DNA from: Lactobacillus taiwanensis DSM 21401
GTDB taxonomy: Bacteria; Bacillota; Bacilli; Lactobacillales; Lactobacillaceae
Direction: 5' to 3'
DNA length: 64,000 nucleotides
Assembly (NCBI RefSeq): GCF_001436695.1
Contig: NZ_AYZG01000001.1
Coordinates: forward strand, 62,001 to 126,000
Of the stretch, positions 27,656-35,625 are shown piece by piece. A program made the position numbers and the translations under genes. The notes beneath the pieces are model-generated. The model made no database searches and was not told the origin of the DNA. It saw only the letters and a list, made by a program, of their open reading frames with translations. Position 1 is the stretch's first letter, and the number at the start of each line of letters is the position of its first letter.

Positions 27656-28873
27656 CTAAAATTTTCTTACACCATGTTGATATACCATTTTATCTTTTTG
27701 TTCAACAGAATTTACATTTTCAAGTGGATTCTCTTTTAAAACTAAAAAATCAGCGTATTTTCCTTCTTCAAGAGATCCATACTCATCATCAATCTTCAAT
27801 AATTCTGCCGATCCTAGTCCTCCTGCACGAAGAGCTTGATAATTAGTAGCACCTGCACGTACTAATTCAGTCAATTCTTTTGCTGTATTTTCAAGTGGAT
27901 TCTTGAACGTACCTGCGTCTGTTCCCAAAGCTAGTTTTACGCCAGCTTTAATAGCTTTACCAACATGTGCATAAAACGCATCTACATGCTGACACATTTT
28001 TTGATATGAAAAGTCTGTCATCTTCCCTTTACCATAAACTGCAATTTGATGACCAGCAATTAAAGTTGGCGATAAAAATGTTCCTTGTTTTTTCATAAGA
28101 TCAATATCTTCATCATTAACATAAAAGCCATGTTCGATTGAATCAACACCAGCAACTACAGCATAGTGAATACCTAGCTCGCCTTCTGCATGAGCGCACA
28201 CAGTCATATGCTTAGAATGCGCCTCTTATACCGCTGTCCTCATCTCTTCTAAAGATAATTCCGTATCATCGATTTGATCACCTTGAGACATAATGCCACC
28301 AGTTGCCATTAACTTAATATTTTTGGCTCCCTTTTTAAATTGTTCACGGACAGCCTTACGAACATCATCAGCTGAATTAACAAGGTGAGAATAATTAGGC
28401 GTACCATGACCATATTCTGGGGTTCCCAAAGGTCGATCAGAATGTCCACCTAAAATAGAAACTGGCATTCCTGCTGGTTTCATACCTGGACCTTCGAATG
28501 GAAAATCTTTTCGAATATTATTTAATTTTACATCCACATCATAAGGAGAACCACATCCCCGAAGATATGTAACTCCTCCTCTAAGTCCATTTTTTAAATC
28601 TTCTAATGCTTTATATGTGATCAAGGCCTCTGTTTCAGGATAATGATATTTACTTACGTTAACATAACCAACATGAGTATGCGCATTAATTAACCCAGAC
28701 ATAACATATTGTTTTTTCAGATCTACCTGATGTTCAACAGAATCCTCCATTTTTCCCGAACCAAGCGCCAATAACTTGCCGCTTTCATTATCGACCGTAA
28801 ACCAAGCATTTTCTAGTAATTTATCTTCAATACCTACAAATAGATTACAATTTATAAAAGCAGTTTTTGTCAT
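27656..28873 (-). pseudogene. Metal-dependent amidohydrolase, one nonsense codon
   Basis: This is an imidazolonepropionase/prolidase-like amidohydrolase of about 405 codons. Metal ligands are visible: AHTHVG near residue 63, a likely carboxylated-Lys region IKLMATGG, CAHAEG, IEHGF and the final Asp in GTDAGT. At 28228-28226 a TAA interrupts an otherwise intact frame between LEEMRTAV and EAHSKH, and both halves are in the same phase. The real start is the ATG at 28873, behind GGAGG. It directly follows oppA under the same T-box leader and probably once processed what that protein imports. Confidence 0.85.
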
Positions 28874-28885
28874 CTTTTCCTCCAT

Positions 28886-30514
28886 TTATTTAGTTACATA
28901 AGTGTCTTTAAAGTTAAATTTTCCAAGTGAAAAGCCTAAATCATGTACGTTTTGTCTTACCATCCAAGCTTGACCATCATGAAATAGTGGAGTTAGTGGT
29001 TGTTCATTGTCTAATACTTGTTCTGCTTTAACTAAATATTGCAATCTCTTATTAACGTTCATTTCTTTACTTGATAGATCTAATAAATGATCATATTGCT
29101 TGTTAGACCATTTACCAAAGTTATAATTTTGTCCAGTTGCCATTACACTAAGCATTGCATAAGGATCATTAAACGCAGGATTTAAACCAGTATAGTCTAC
29201 ATCATAATCCCCATTAAGCATCTTACTTACTCTCGTAGTTTTTGGCATTGATTGAACATGAACTTCTACTTTATCACCAAAACTATTCTCAAATTGACTT
29301 TGCACATATTCTAAAACTTTTTTAGAAAGATCATCGTCATCCCCACCTAAAGTGAATTCAACTTTTGATTTGCCAAGTTCTTTTAATCCTTTGTTAAGCA
29401 AATTACGTGCTTCTTTTTTATTAAAATCAGTATACTTACTTGTAGCTTTCTTCTTTGCAAAATAATCATTGAAGTTTACACCATTAACAGTCTCCTGTGG
29501 ACCTGTAAAAGTTGTAGCAACAGTATTTGCACCACCAATAGTAGAGGCTAGTTCTTTACGATTTAAGGCCATTGAAAATGCTCTTCTTAAATTGACATTA
29601 GCCATGTCCTTATTTTTTGAAACATTGTAAGTTAAATATTCAGTTCTATCTAGTTTAAATACTCGGTATTCTGTTTGATGCTTTAATTGCTTGGATGCTT
29701 GCATATCAAGAAATGCACCATCTAGCTTTCCACCTTGATAAAGATTGTAGTCAGTTGAAGGTGTTTTAATTACTGTGTAATTAACAGTATTTAATTTAAC
29801 ATCCTTTTTATCCCAGTAATAATTATTCTTTTTTAGTTTCCAGCTAAGATTTGTACCAGTCCATCCATCACTAACAAATGGACCATTATAAAGCATATAC
29901 TTAGATGCAGTCCCATATTTTGAACCATACTTCTGAACTGCCTTTTCACTAACTGGATTCCAACTTGAAGCTGTCAATGTCTTAAAGTATGGAACGGGAT
30001 GAGTCAAGTGAACTACCAAAGTATGTTTATCTTTTGCTTCTACTCCTAAAGAACTTGGATCTTTTTTCCCTGTCACAACTTCTTTGGCATTCTCAACTGC
30101 TTGATAATTATTTTGTTGCTGTGATTGAGTCTTAGGATCCATCATTCTTCTTAACGAATAAACAAAATCTTGCGCTGTAACAGAATCACCGTTGCTCCAT
30201 TTAGCATTTTTTCTTAACTTAAACGTCCAAGTAAGTCCATCCTTACTTGCAGTTGAAGTTGTAGCCACGCCTGGCTTTACCTTTCCTTTATTATCTACAC
30301 GATTTAATCCTTCAAATACATTTCCAGCTTGTTCTCCACTAGCTGTATCAACCATTTTATTCTGGTCTAAAGTTTGTACTTCTGAAGTTGTCATCCATGA
30401 TAAAGATTTTTCATATTCTTTTGTATTATTTTTTCCATTAGAACAAGCAGTACAGAGTGTTGCCGCGCTCGCCATCATTGCTCCACTTGTCAAAACTTTC
30501 ATCCACTTTTTCAT
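28886..30514 (-). CDS. Oligopeptide ABC transporter substrate-binding lipoprotein (OppA type)
   Basis: This is a 542-residue family 5 extracellular solute-binding protein. The signal peptide (residues 1-23) ends at a lipobox-like TLCTAC, with Cys24 as lipid anchor. The mature domain has the family segments GLTWTFKLRKNAKWSNGDSV and AQDFVYSLRRMMDP. No permease or ATPase genes lie alongside, so it probably works with an Opp system elsewhere. A T-box leader precedes it, so its expression should rise when one uncharged tRNA accumulates. SD AGGGGGAT lies before the ATG. Confidence 0.92.
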   Translation of the reverse strand: MKKWMKVLTSGAMMASAATLCTACSNGKNNTKEYEKSLSWMTTSEVQTLDQNKMVDTASGEQAGNVFEGLNRVDNKGKVKPGVATTSTASKDGLTWTFKLRKNAKWSNGDSVTAQDFVYSLRRMMDPKTQSQQQNNYQAVENAKEVVTGKKDPSSLGVEAKDKHTLVVHLTHPVPYFKTLTASSWNPVSEKAVQKYGSKYGTASKYMLYNGPFVSDGWTGTNLSWKLKKNNYYWDKKDVKLNTVNYTVIKTPSTDYNLYQGGKLDGAFLDMQASKQLKHQTEYRVFKLDRTEYLTYNVSKNKDMANVNLRRAFSMALNRKELASTIGGANTVATTFTGPQETVNGVNFNDYFAKKKATSKYTDFNKKEARNLLNKGLKELGKSKVEFTLGGDDDDLSKKVLEYVQSQFENSFGDKVEVHVQSMPKTTRVSKMLNGDYDVDYTGLNPAFNDPYAMLSVMATGQNYNFGKWSNKQYDHLLDLSSKEMNVNKRLQYLVKAEQVLDNEQPLTPLFHDGQAWMVRQNVHDLGFSLGKFNFKDTYVTK

Positions 30515-30541
30515 ACTAATATCCCCCTCGGATTAGCTAAG

Positions 30542-30806
30542 ATAAACAAAAAACGCCCTACTAGATCAACTTGATCTAATAGGGCGTTTATTACGCGGTA
30601 CCACCTATTCTTCGTTAGCAAAAAATACTAACCTCATGCACGTGCGGCCAATCAAATGATTAGCGATACGTCGCCGCTATAAAGGGCGGCCCCTGAAAAT
30701 ACTAATTGTCGTACTTTCCGCTCAAAGGTGATTTTCACGTAAAACTCGGCCGTCTTCTCACACCAAACGAAGATTCTCTGAAGACCACATTTCATGTTAC
30801 TTTCCT
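30542..30806 (-). ncRNA. T-box leader (tRNA-sensing riboswitch) of the oppA operon
   Basis: On the minus strand, a stem I region with the AG/GNUG-type elements (AGAGAA, TTTGGTGTGAG) near 30785-30755 is followed by the canonical T-box sequence AATAGGTGGTACCGCG at about 30609-30594. A terminator, AACGCCCTA / TAGGGCGTT followed by TTTTTT, lies at 30547-30590. Base pairing of the T-box with uncharged tRNA 3' ends would favour the antiterminator. The specifier lies in GTGAAAATCACC (30738-30727), so candidates are AAT (Asn) or ATC (Ile); I could not decide. Confidence 0.92.
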
Positions 30807-31200
30807 TATCAAAGCTAAACTGTTATTTTTGTTAAAAATAATAATATCAAAAACAAATTATATGTCAATATAAATTTAATAAAAAAATAATTTTAATGTC
30901 ATTTAGATATTCTCTCGTTTCTTTCGATTAACTATGTAAATACAAATTCTTTTTAGTAATTGTGGACGTTTTTTATTTTATAACGAAGTATTTGATTTCT
31001 GTTTCTTGCTTTTTCAATTAATCTCATACTTTGTGATATTTCTACTTATCAATCTATTCAGAATAGTCGCAAGTGCTTCCGCTATCCAAACTTTAGATTA
31101 TCTTTCTGGTAGGTTCCCTTCATAATAATGTAAAGTATTTTTTCAACTAAGCAAAATTTATATTATAATTTTAAGTAATCACTATTTAAGGTAATTACTT
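30807..31200. other. AT-rich intergenic stretch with a possible coding remnant
   Basis: There is no intact gene between the T-box promoter region and the UbiA gene. On the minus strand 31094-31014 reads an uninterrupted coding-like stretch KVWIAEALATILNRLISRN and then stops, with no start codon in frame, which suggests a decayed gene end of unknown family. The promoter of the T-box leader should lie around 30815-30850, and the UbiA promoter lies near 31150-31180. Confidence 0.35.
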
Positions 31201-32112
31201 ATGAAAAAATATTCTATAATTCAAAAATTTAACGCACTTGTTCAAATACAAACAATTATCATTTCAGCCTTACCATATATTATCGGCTCATTAATGGCTA
31301 GTTATTATTATCATCATTTTAATTTAGTCTATTGGCTTTGGCTTTTTATAGCCGTAATTTCTTTTCATTTAGCCGTTAATGGTCATAATCAATATACTGA
31401 TTATCTTCGCTATAAGAAAAATCACGTTACCAGTTACAATAACATTTTAGAAAAATTCGACATTTCTCGAAAATGGGCTAGAAATGTAATTATCTTATTA
31501 ATTCTTGTTTCTGCCACTATTGGTATCATACTAAGCTTTAAAGTTGGCTGGATAATTCTTTTAATTGGTTTCTTCAGCTACTTAATTGGTTATTGTTACT
31601 CAGGCGCCCCTTATCCTATTTTAAAAACTCCCTTCGGCGAACCAGCTTCTGGGATTACAATGGGTTATAACATCACTCTTTTGGGGCTCTATATCAACAT
31701 TTACAATATTCATCCCTTTGATGATTTTTTCTGGGCTAAGGCAATAATTGTTGCCTTCCCTGCGATATTTGTAATTGCTAATGTAATGCTAGCCAATAAT
31801 ATTTGTGACATGGAAGAAGATGTTAAAATTGGTCGTAAAACTCTTCCATATTACATTGGTCATAAGAATGCTTTGATTGTTTTATGCACATATTACGTTT
31901 TAGCATATCTCTTTTTAGTTTTAAGTATTGTCTTGCACTATCTCCCTACTCTTGCTTTATGCAGTTTACTTACCATTCCATTAGTTTATCATTCAACTAG
32001 AACCTTCGTTACGGATCCTCATAAAGAAACTACGTTTAAAGGAATTTTAATGAATGTTTTGTTAGTACTAGTCAGTGAAATCATCTTCTCGCTTATAGGA
32101 TTAATATGGTAA
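31201..32112 (+). CDS. UbiA-family prenyltransferase (MenA-like)
   Basis: This 303-residue membrane protein has about eight hydrophobic segments. The second Asp-rich motif, NNICDMEEDVKIGR (residues 199-212), is canonical for MenA/UbiA enzymes, which attach a polyprenyl chain to an aromatic acceptor. The first motif reads NGHNQYTDY (residues 60-68), where the usual form has NDxxD, so one metal-binding Asp is Gln. The enzyme may still act, or have another acceptor. No other quinone-biosynthesis genes are nearby. A terminator follows. Confidence 0.82.
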   Translation: MKKYSIIQKFNALVQIQTIIISALPYIIGSLMASYYYHHFNLVYWLWLFIAVISFHLAVNGHNQYTDYLRYKKNHVTSYNNILEKFDISRKWARNVIILLILVSATIGIILSFKVGWIILLIGFFSYLIGYCYSGAPYPILKTPFGEPASGITMGYNITLLGLYINIYNIHPFDDFFWAKAIIVAFPAIFVIANVMLANNICDMEEDVKIGRKTLPYYIGHKNALIVLCTYYVLAYLFLVLSIVLHYLPTLALCSLLTIPLVYHSTRTFVTDPHKETTFKGILMNVLLVLVSEIIFSLIGLIW

Positions 32113-32132
32113 TAATTAATCTAAGCATAGTA

Positions 32133-32160
32133 AAAAGCTCGCAATTAATTGCGAGCTTTT
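32133..32160. terminator. Terminator of the UbiA gene
   Basis: Perfect stem AAAAGCTCGCA / TGCGAGCTTTT with a 6-base AT loop. Confidence 0.9.
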
Positions 32161-32204
32161 GTTTATTAATGACCTCGATGTTTTTTTCGACGTTTAATTT
32201 GTTT

Positions 32205-32579
32205 TTATAAAAAGCTCTCTTTTTGCATTTCACGTTTTTTATCTTTATTCATCTTTTTTCTAGTTATTTTCGATTTCTCAAATTGCTTTTTTAAAGCTTG
32301 TTGAGCTTTAGTGCCAATTCCACGTTCCCGAACTTCTTTATGCGCTAATCTTTGAGCTCTTTTCGGGTTAATATGATGCATTACTTCCTTATCTCGAGTT
32401 GATTTGCTAAATTGTAAGTCAGAATAATGCTCATTCACCAAGTTAATTATTTTTGGCATCGTTGGCAATGAAGTTCCCATATTAACTTGAGCTACTTTAT
32501 ACTGAGTACCATCGAATTGTTCAAAAATCGCTTTATAGAATGGTTCATCAAAAATAATAGTTAATACACCTTTAATCAT
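32205..32579 (-). CDS. yjdF: YjdF-family (DUF2992) protein
   Basis: This is a 124-residue soluble protein. The start GVLTIIFDEPFYKAIFE and the KRAQRLAHKEVRERGIGTKAQQALK segment are characteristic of YjdF, whose biochemical role is unsettled; in other Firmicutes it is controlled by a riboswitch that binds azaaromatic compounds. The C-terminal 40 residues are very rich in Lys and Arg. The upstream leader fits that mode of control. AGGAGGGG before the ATG is an unusually strong SD that can be masked by the leader. Confidence 0.85.
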   Translation of the reverse strand: MIKGVLTIIFDEPFYKAIFEQFDGTQYKVAQVNMGTSLPTMPKIINLVNEHYSDLQFSKSTRDKEVMHHINPKRAQRLAHKEVRERGIGTKAQQALKKQFEKSKITRKKMNKDKKREMQKESFL

Positions 32580-32581
32580 TA

Positions 32582-32700
32582 TGTCCCCTCCTAAAAATAA
32601 GAGGAAAGAGGGACATCCTAGGAGGGAAGGTTACTGATATGAATAAATCATACATTCGGACTACCAACCGAATTGTGTTTTTACTTTCCTTAGCGTGTAT
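32582..32700 (-). promoter_or_regulatory. Probable yjdF-motif riboswitch with SD sequestration
   Basis: The 5' leader of yjdF holds a hairpin ATTCGG / CCGAAT near 32677-32656 flanked by AAGGAAAG upstream and a CCTTCC element downstream. Two segments, CCCTCCTA and ATGTCCCTC, can each pair with the SD region TAGGAGGGGACAT just before the ATG. That layout suits translational control. The gene identity makes the yjdF riboswitch class likely, but I could not match a full consensus. Confidence 0.55.
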
Positions 32701-32722
32701 TATAACAAATTATTTATCTTTT

Positions 32723-32773
32723 GTTATCATGATAACAGTGTTATCATAGACCTAAAAAGATAACTCTGTTATC
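32723..32773. promoter_or_regulatory. GATAAC/GTTATC operator array before the tetR gene
   Basis: Two identical-spacing dyads, GATAACAGTGTTATC (32731-32745) and GATAACTCTGTTATC (32759-32773), plus an overlapping GTTATCATGATAAC (32723-32736), precede the TetR start. The paired half-sites at one spacing are what a TetR dimer pair would bind, so autoregulation is likely. Confidence 0.75.
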
Positions 32774-32788
32774 AAGAAAGAAGATAAA

Positions 32789-33322
32789 ATGACAACCGAA
32801 GAAAAAATTATAAATCAAACCATTCATCTAATCGACACTAATGGGTATCAAAACTTAAGTTTACGCAAACTTACAAAGGAACTGGGACTTACAACAGGTG
32901 CTTTTTATAGACATTTCAAAGACAAAAATGAACTATTTCAAAAAGCAGTAATCCAATTATCTAAACGATTTATTGAGCAGATCCCATTAAATGAAGATTA
33001 TTCATCTAAGCAACAGTTACTCATTATTGCTAAAGATATTTGTCAGTCTATAACTATGCATCCCAACCAAATGGACTTCTTATTCTACCAATTGTCAGCA
33101 CTAGATTTATATTCAAATGCTAATCAATATCCCTTTTTGCAGAAAGTAAAAGTTTTAATTACTAATCTTAATTCATCAACTACTCTTTCTGATCAAGATT
33201 TATTTATTCAAATCTGGTCCTTTATTCAAGGATATGCATTACTAATTAAAAATAAAATTACTCGCTATGACGCACAATTAGTGAAATACACTTTAGATCA
33301 ACTTTTGAAAGGAAAAGATTAA
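32789..33322 (+). CDS. TetR/AcrR-family regulator
   Basis: This is a 177-residue repressor-type protein. The N-terminal helix-turn-helix, residues about 8-50 (IDTNGYQNLSLRKLTKELGLTTGAFYRHFKDKNELF), is a textbook TetR DNA-binding domain; the rest is the ligand-binding helical bundle. It is followed after one base by an NAD(P)H:quinone-type oxidoreductase, so the pair is one operon that the regulator likely represses through the GATAAC dyads upstream. The inducer is unknown; quinones or electrophiles are plausible. Confidence 0.9.
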   Translation: MTTEEKIINQTIHLIDTNGYQNLSLRKLTKELGLTTGAFYRHFKDKNELFQKAVIQLSKRFIEQIPLNEDYSSKQQLLIIAKDICQSITMHPNQMDFLFYQLSALDLYSNANQYPFLQKVKVLITNLNSSTTLSDQDLFIQIWSFIQGYALLIKNKITRYDAQLVKYTLDQLLKGKD

Positions 33323-33323
33323 A

Positions 33324-33908
33324 ATGGACTTCTTAATCATCTATTGTCATCCTTATGAAAAAAGTTTTAACCATGCAATTTTAGAATCAGTAAAATCAAA
33401 TTTAGCACATAAGCATAAAAGCTTTAAAGTAATTGACTTGTATCAAGAACAATTTAATCCTATTTATGACAAAGAAGAATTACGTTTATTTCATACTGGT
33501 AAAACTCATGATCTTCTAGTAACAAAATATTTAGATTACTTAAGAGAAGCTTCCGCAATAATTTTTATTACTCCACTTTGGTGGAATAGTGTCCCAGCAA
33601 TGCTTAAAGGTTTCATTGATAAAGTGATGAAAGAAGGAAAAGGATTATCTCATACTGTAAGCAAAACTGGTATTCATGGCGAATTAACCAACATTAAACA
33701 TACTTATGTCCTTACTACTTCAACTTCACCAACATTTTATGTAAAACTCTTTTTGGGAAATGGTATTAAACGAATTTTTGTTAATAAAACTCTAAAGCAA
33801 TTAGGGATGCAAGATCGACATTGGATTCATTTTGGTGGCGTTACAAATTCTACACAACACCAGAGAATAGCTTACTTAACTAAGATTAATCACTATAATT
33901 TTTTATAA
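33324..33908 (+). CDS. NAD(P)H-dependent flavin oxidoreductase (quinone reductase-like, flavodoxin fold)
   Basis: This is a 194-residue cytosolic flavodoxin-fold protein. The FMN-binding start FLIIYCHPYEKSFNHAIL and the TPLWWNSVPAMLKGFIDKVM segment near residue 80 are typical of the NQO/KefF family, which reduces quinones or nitro-compounds by two electrons. It is cotranscribed with the TetR regulator. A degraded second copy of its 3' end lies 1.5 kb downstream, beyond fic. Confidence 0.88.
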   Translation: MDFLIIYCHPYEKSFNHAILESVKSNLAHKHKSFKVIDLYQEQFNPIYDKEELRLFHTGKTHDLLVTKYLDYLREASAIIFITPLWWNSVPAMLKGFIDKVMKEGKGLSHTVSKTGIHGELTNIKHTYVLTTSTSPTFYVKLFLGNGIKRIFVNKTLKQLGMQDRHWIHFGGVTNSTQHQRIAYLTKINHYNFL

Positions 33909-33966
33909 GAATTCTTAATTAAAGCCTTAGTCACTATGACTAAGACTAAAATGTACTCAATGTCAT

Positions 33967-35250
33967 TTATATACTTAATTCATGCTGTTTAGGTTTAGAA
34001 CAAATTTTATTAATCCAATTCATTTGTTCTAGCTGACTAATCGCAGACTTAGTTCGCCTAATGGAAATTCCACTCTCTTTAGAATTTAATTGAATGATAT
34101 CTCTATCTCTAATTCCTAATTCTTTATTTCCAGCAAAAAGTTTAGATTCGGCTAAATAAAAAAGCACAGAGTAAATTGCTTTTTTATCATAATCATCAGT
34201 AAGCGATGCTACTCTTTTCTTAATATTATCTACAATTTGTACTAATTTTTCCTTATCATCACTTAAAGTTGACACTATTTCTTCTTGTTGTGCAACCAAT
34301 AATTTCAACATCGCAACAATAAAAAACGTTAACTCTGCATAATTTTCTGCTTGATCAGCTTCTTTAAATATTCTGTAATATGTCTGAACACGCGAGTGAA
34401 TAGCAGTAGCTACAGAAAAACCAGTAAAATGATCATACTTATGCGAAATGTACGTCGACAATAAATATCTTCCCATTCTTCCATTACCATCTAAGAAAGG
34501 ATGCGTATTTTCAAAAAAGAAATGAGTAATCACGCTCTTATAAATTGGCGGTAAATCATCATTGTTCATAAATTCTATTAAACTAGTCAAAGATTCGTTT
34601 ATGGCTTCTTCTGTCTGCGGAGGAACATGCACCGTATGAAGAGCATCCCCTATCCTTAGTTGTTCTCCCTCTGGCAATTTATCCCTAAACAGTTTTCCGT
34701 TAGGCAATTTGTTTTCTTCAATCTCTCCTTCTAATAGAGTGTCGTAAATATTTCGAAAGTCCTTAAGATTTTCAATTTTAATTAAATGCTCACTCTGAGT
34801 TTCTTGATACATTTTGATAGTTGACTGGAGTCGCTTATGGGAGGGACTTTTTCTATCTCTTTCATTATCACGAATAATTGTACTAATTTCTCCTCGATCA
34901 GTTTCTACTCCCTCTATTTTATTAGTATAGGTAATTTCAGAAACTAACAATGAATTTAAAAATTGTTGTTTGGCAATTCCAGGTAATTTTTTAGCAAGTT
35001 CTTTAATTTGATTGGAATTTTCTCTTAAATTATTTTCCAACTTAATAATTTCTGGTAAATAAACAAAAAATAATGGGTATTTATCAGTTTGGTTTTCTCT
35101 CTTATCGGTTAAGAGTGGATATAAATTTGTTTTAATTGTACTAAATCCATTCAAGCGTGATTGATAAATTTGGTCTATTTCTTCCTGACTTACCATTTGT
35201 GGCTTATGAAGATATTTTTCCTTAGATAATGAATGATATCCTTTCACCAT
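33967..35250 (-). CDS. Fic domain protein (class II, self-inhibited)
   Basis: The Fic core HPFLDGNGRMGR (residues about 250-261) holds the catalytic His and the phosphate-binding Asn and Arg, so AMP transfer from ATP to a hydroxyl side chain of a target protein is expected. TNKIEG near residue 109 matches the inhibitory [S/T]xxxE[G/N] motif, N-terminal to the core, making it class II and probably self-inhibited. The C-terminal 60 residues (ISIRRTKSAISQLEQMNWINK) look like a winged helix, suggesting DNA binding. The ATG at 35250 is used; a GTG at 35262 is in frame. The target is unknown. Confidence 0.87.
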   Translation of the reverse strand: MVKGYHSLSKEKYLHKPQMVSQEEIDQIYQSRLNGFSTIKTNLYPLLTDKRENQTDKYPLFFVYLPEIIKLENNLRENSNQIKELAKKLPGIAKQQFLNSLLVSEITYTNKIEGVETDRGEISTIIRDNERDRKSPSHKRLQSTIKMYQETQSEHLIKIENLKDFRNIYDTLLEGEIEENKLPNGKLFRDKLPEGEQLRIGDALHTVHVPPQTEEAINESLTSLIEFMNNDDLPPIYKSVITHFFFENTHPFLDGNGRMGRYLLSTYISHKYDHFTGFSVATAIHSRVQTYYRIFKEADQAENYAELTFFIVAMLKLLVAQQEEIVSTLSDDKEKLVQIVDNIKKRVASLTDDYDKKAIYSVLFYLAESKLFAGNKELGIRDRDIIQLNSKESGISIRRTKSAISQLEQMNWINKICSKPKQHELSI

Positions 35251-35278
35251 CTTTATACTCACTTTCTTTGTTTATCTT

Positions 35279-35407
35279 TAACAAAAAGATCTTTTGTTAC
35301 TTATCTTATTAAATACTGTAATTAATTATTAACAAAATGCCGGTTTTGTCAATAATCATTTTTATAATTTCGTTTAATTATTAACGAAGGTGGGATTTTG
35401 TTAATAA
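35279..35407. repeat. Three related inverted repeats upstream of fic
   Basis: Within 130 bases stand three dyads with the core AACAAAA...TTTTGTT: 35279-35299 (TAACAAAA, 5-base spacer, TTTTGTTA), 35325-35356 (ATTATTAACAAAA, 6-base spacer, TTTTGTCAATAAT) and 35378-35407 (TTATTAACGAA, 8-base spacer, TTTGTTAATAA). The two outer-promoter copies share TTATTAAC. They look like operators for one regulator of fic. Confidence 0.65.
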
Positions 35408-35524
35408 GATTCTAAAACAATTAGAGATATAAATCACTATTGGATTCATTTTGGTGGTGTCACAAATTCTACACAACACCAGAGAATAGCTTGCTTAACT
35501 AAGATTAATCACTATAATTTTTCC
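35396..35524 (+). pseudogene. Remnant of a second quinone-reductase 3' end
   Basis: This stretch repeats the last about 125 bases of the oxidoreductase gene ending at 33908. The downstream 85 bases differ at only a few positions and the upstream 40 are more diverged. Translated in two frames it reads LLNKILKQLE then [27 protein letters not shown]. It has lost its start and body, so it marks an old tandem duplication or a recombination junction around fic. Confidence 0.88.
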
Positions 35525-35528
35525 TTTC

Positions 35529-35577
35529 GCAACCATTAGTTGCCTACAATGCAATCAAAAAGTGGTTGTCTGCAACC
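35529..35577. promoter_or_regulatory. Dyads around the promoter of the XRE gene
   Basis: GCAACCATTAGTTGC (35529-35543) lies just before a TACAAT -10 (35545-35550), and GGTTGTCTGCAACC (35564-35577) lies just after it. Both dyads share GCAAC/GTTGC half-sites, so autorepression by the XRE protein encoded downstream is likely. Confidence 0.6.
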
Positions 35578-35625
35578 GCGATTTTTAATAAATTGAAATC
35601 AATCAACAAGGAAAGGACAATCCAT

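Noticed and set aside
30542-30806. A small RNA gene independent of oppA
   Set aside because: The T-box sequence and terminator identify it as the leader of the gene downstream.
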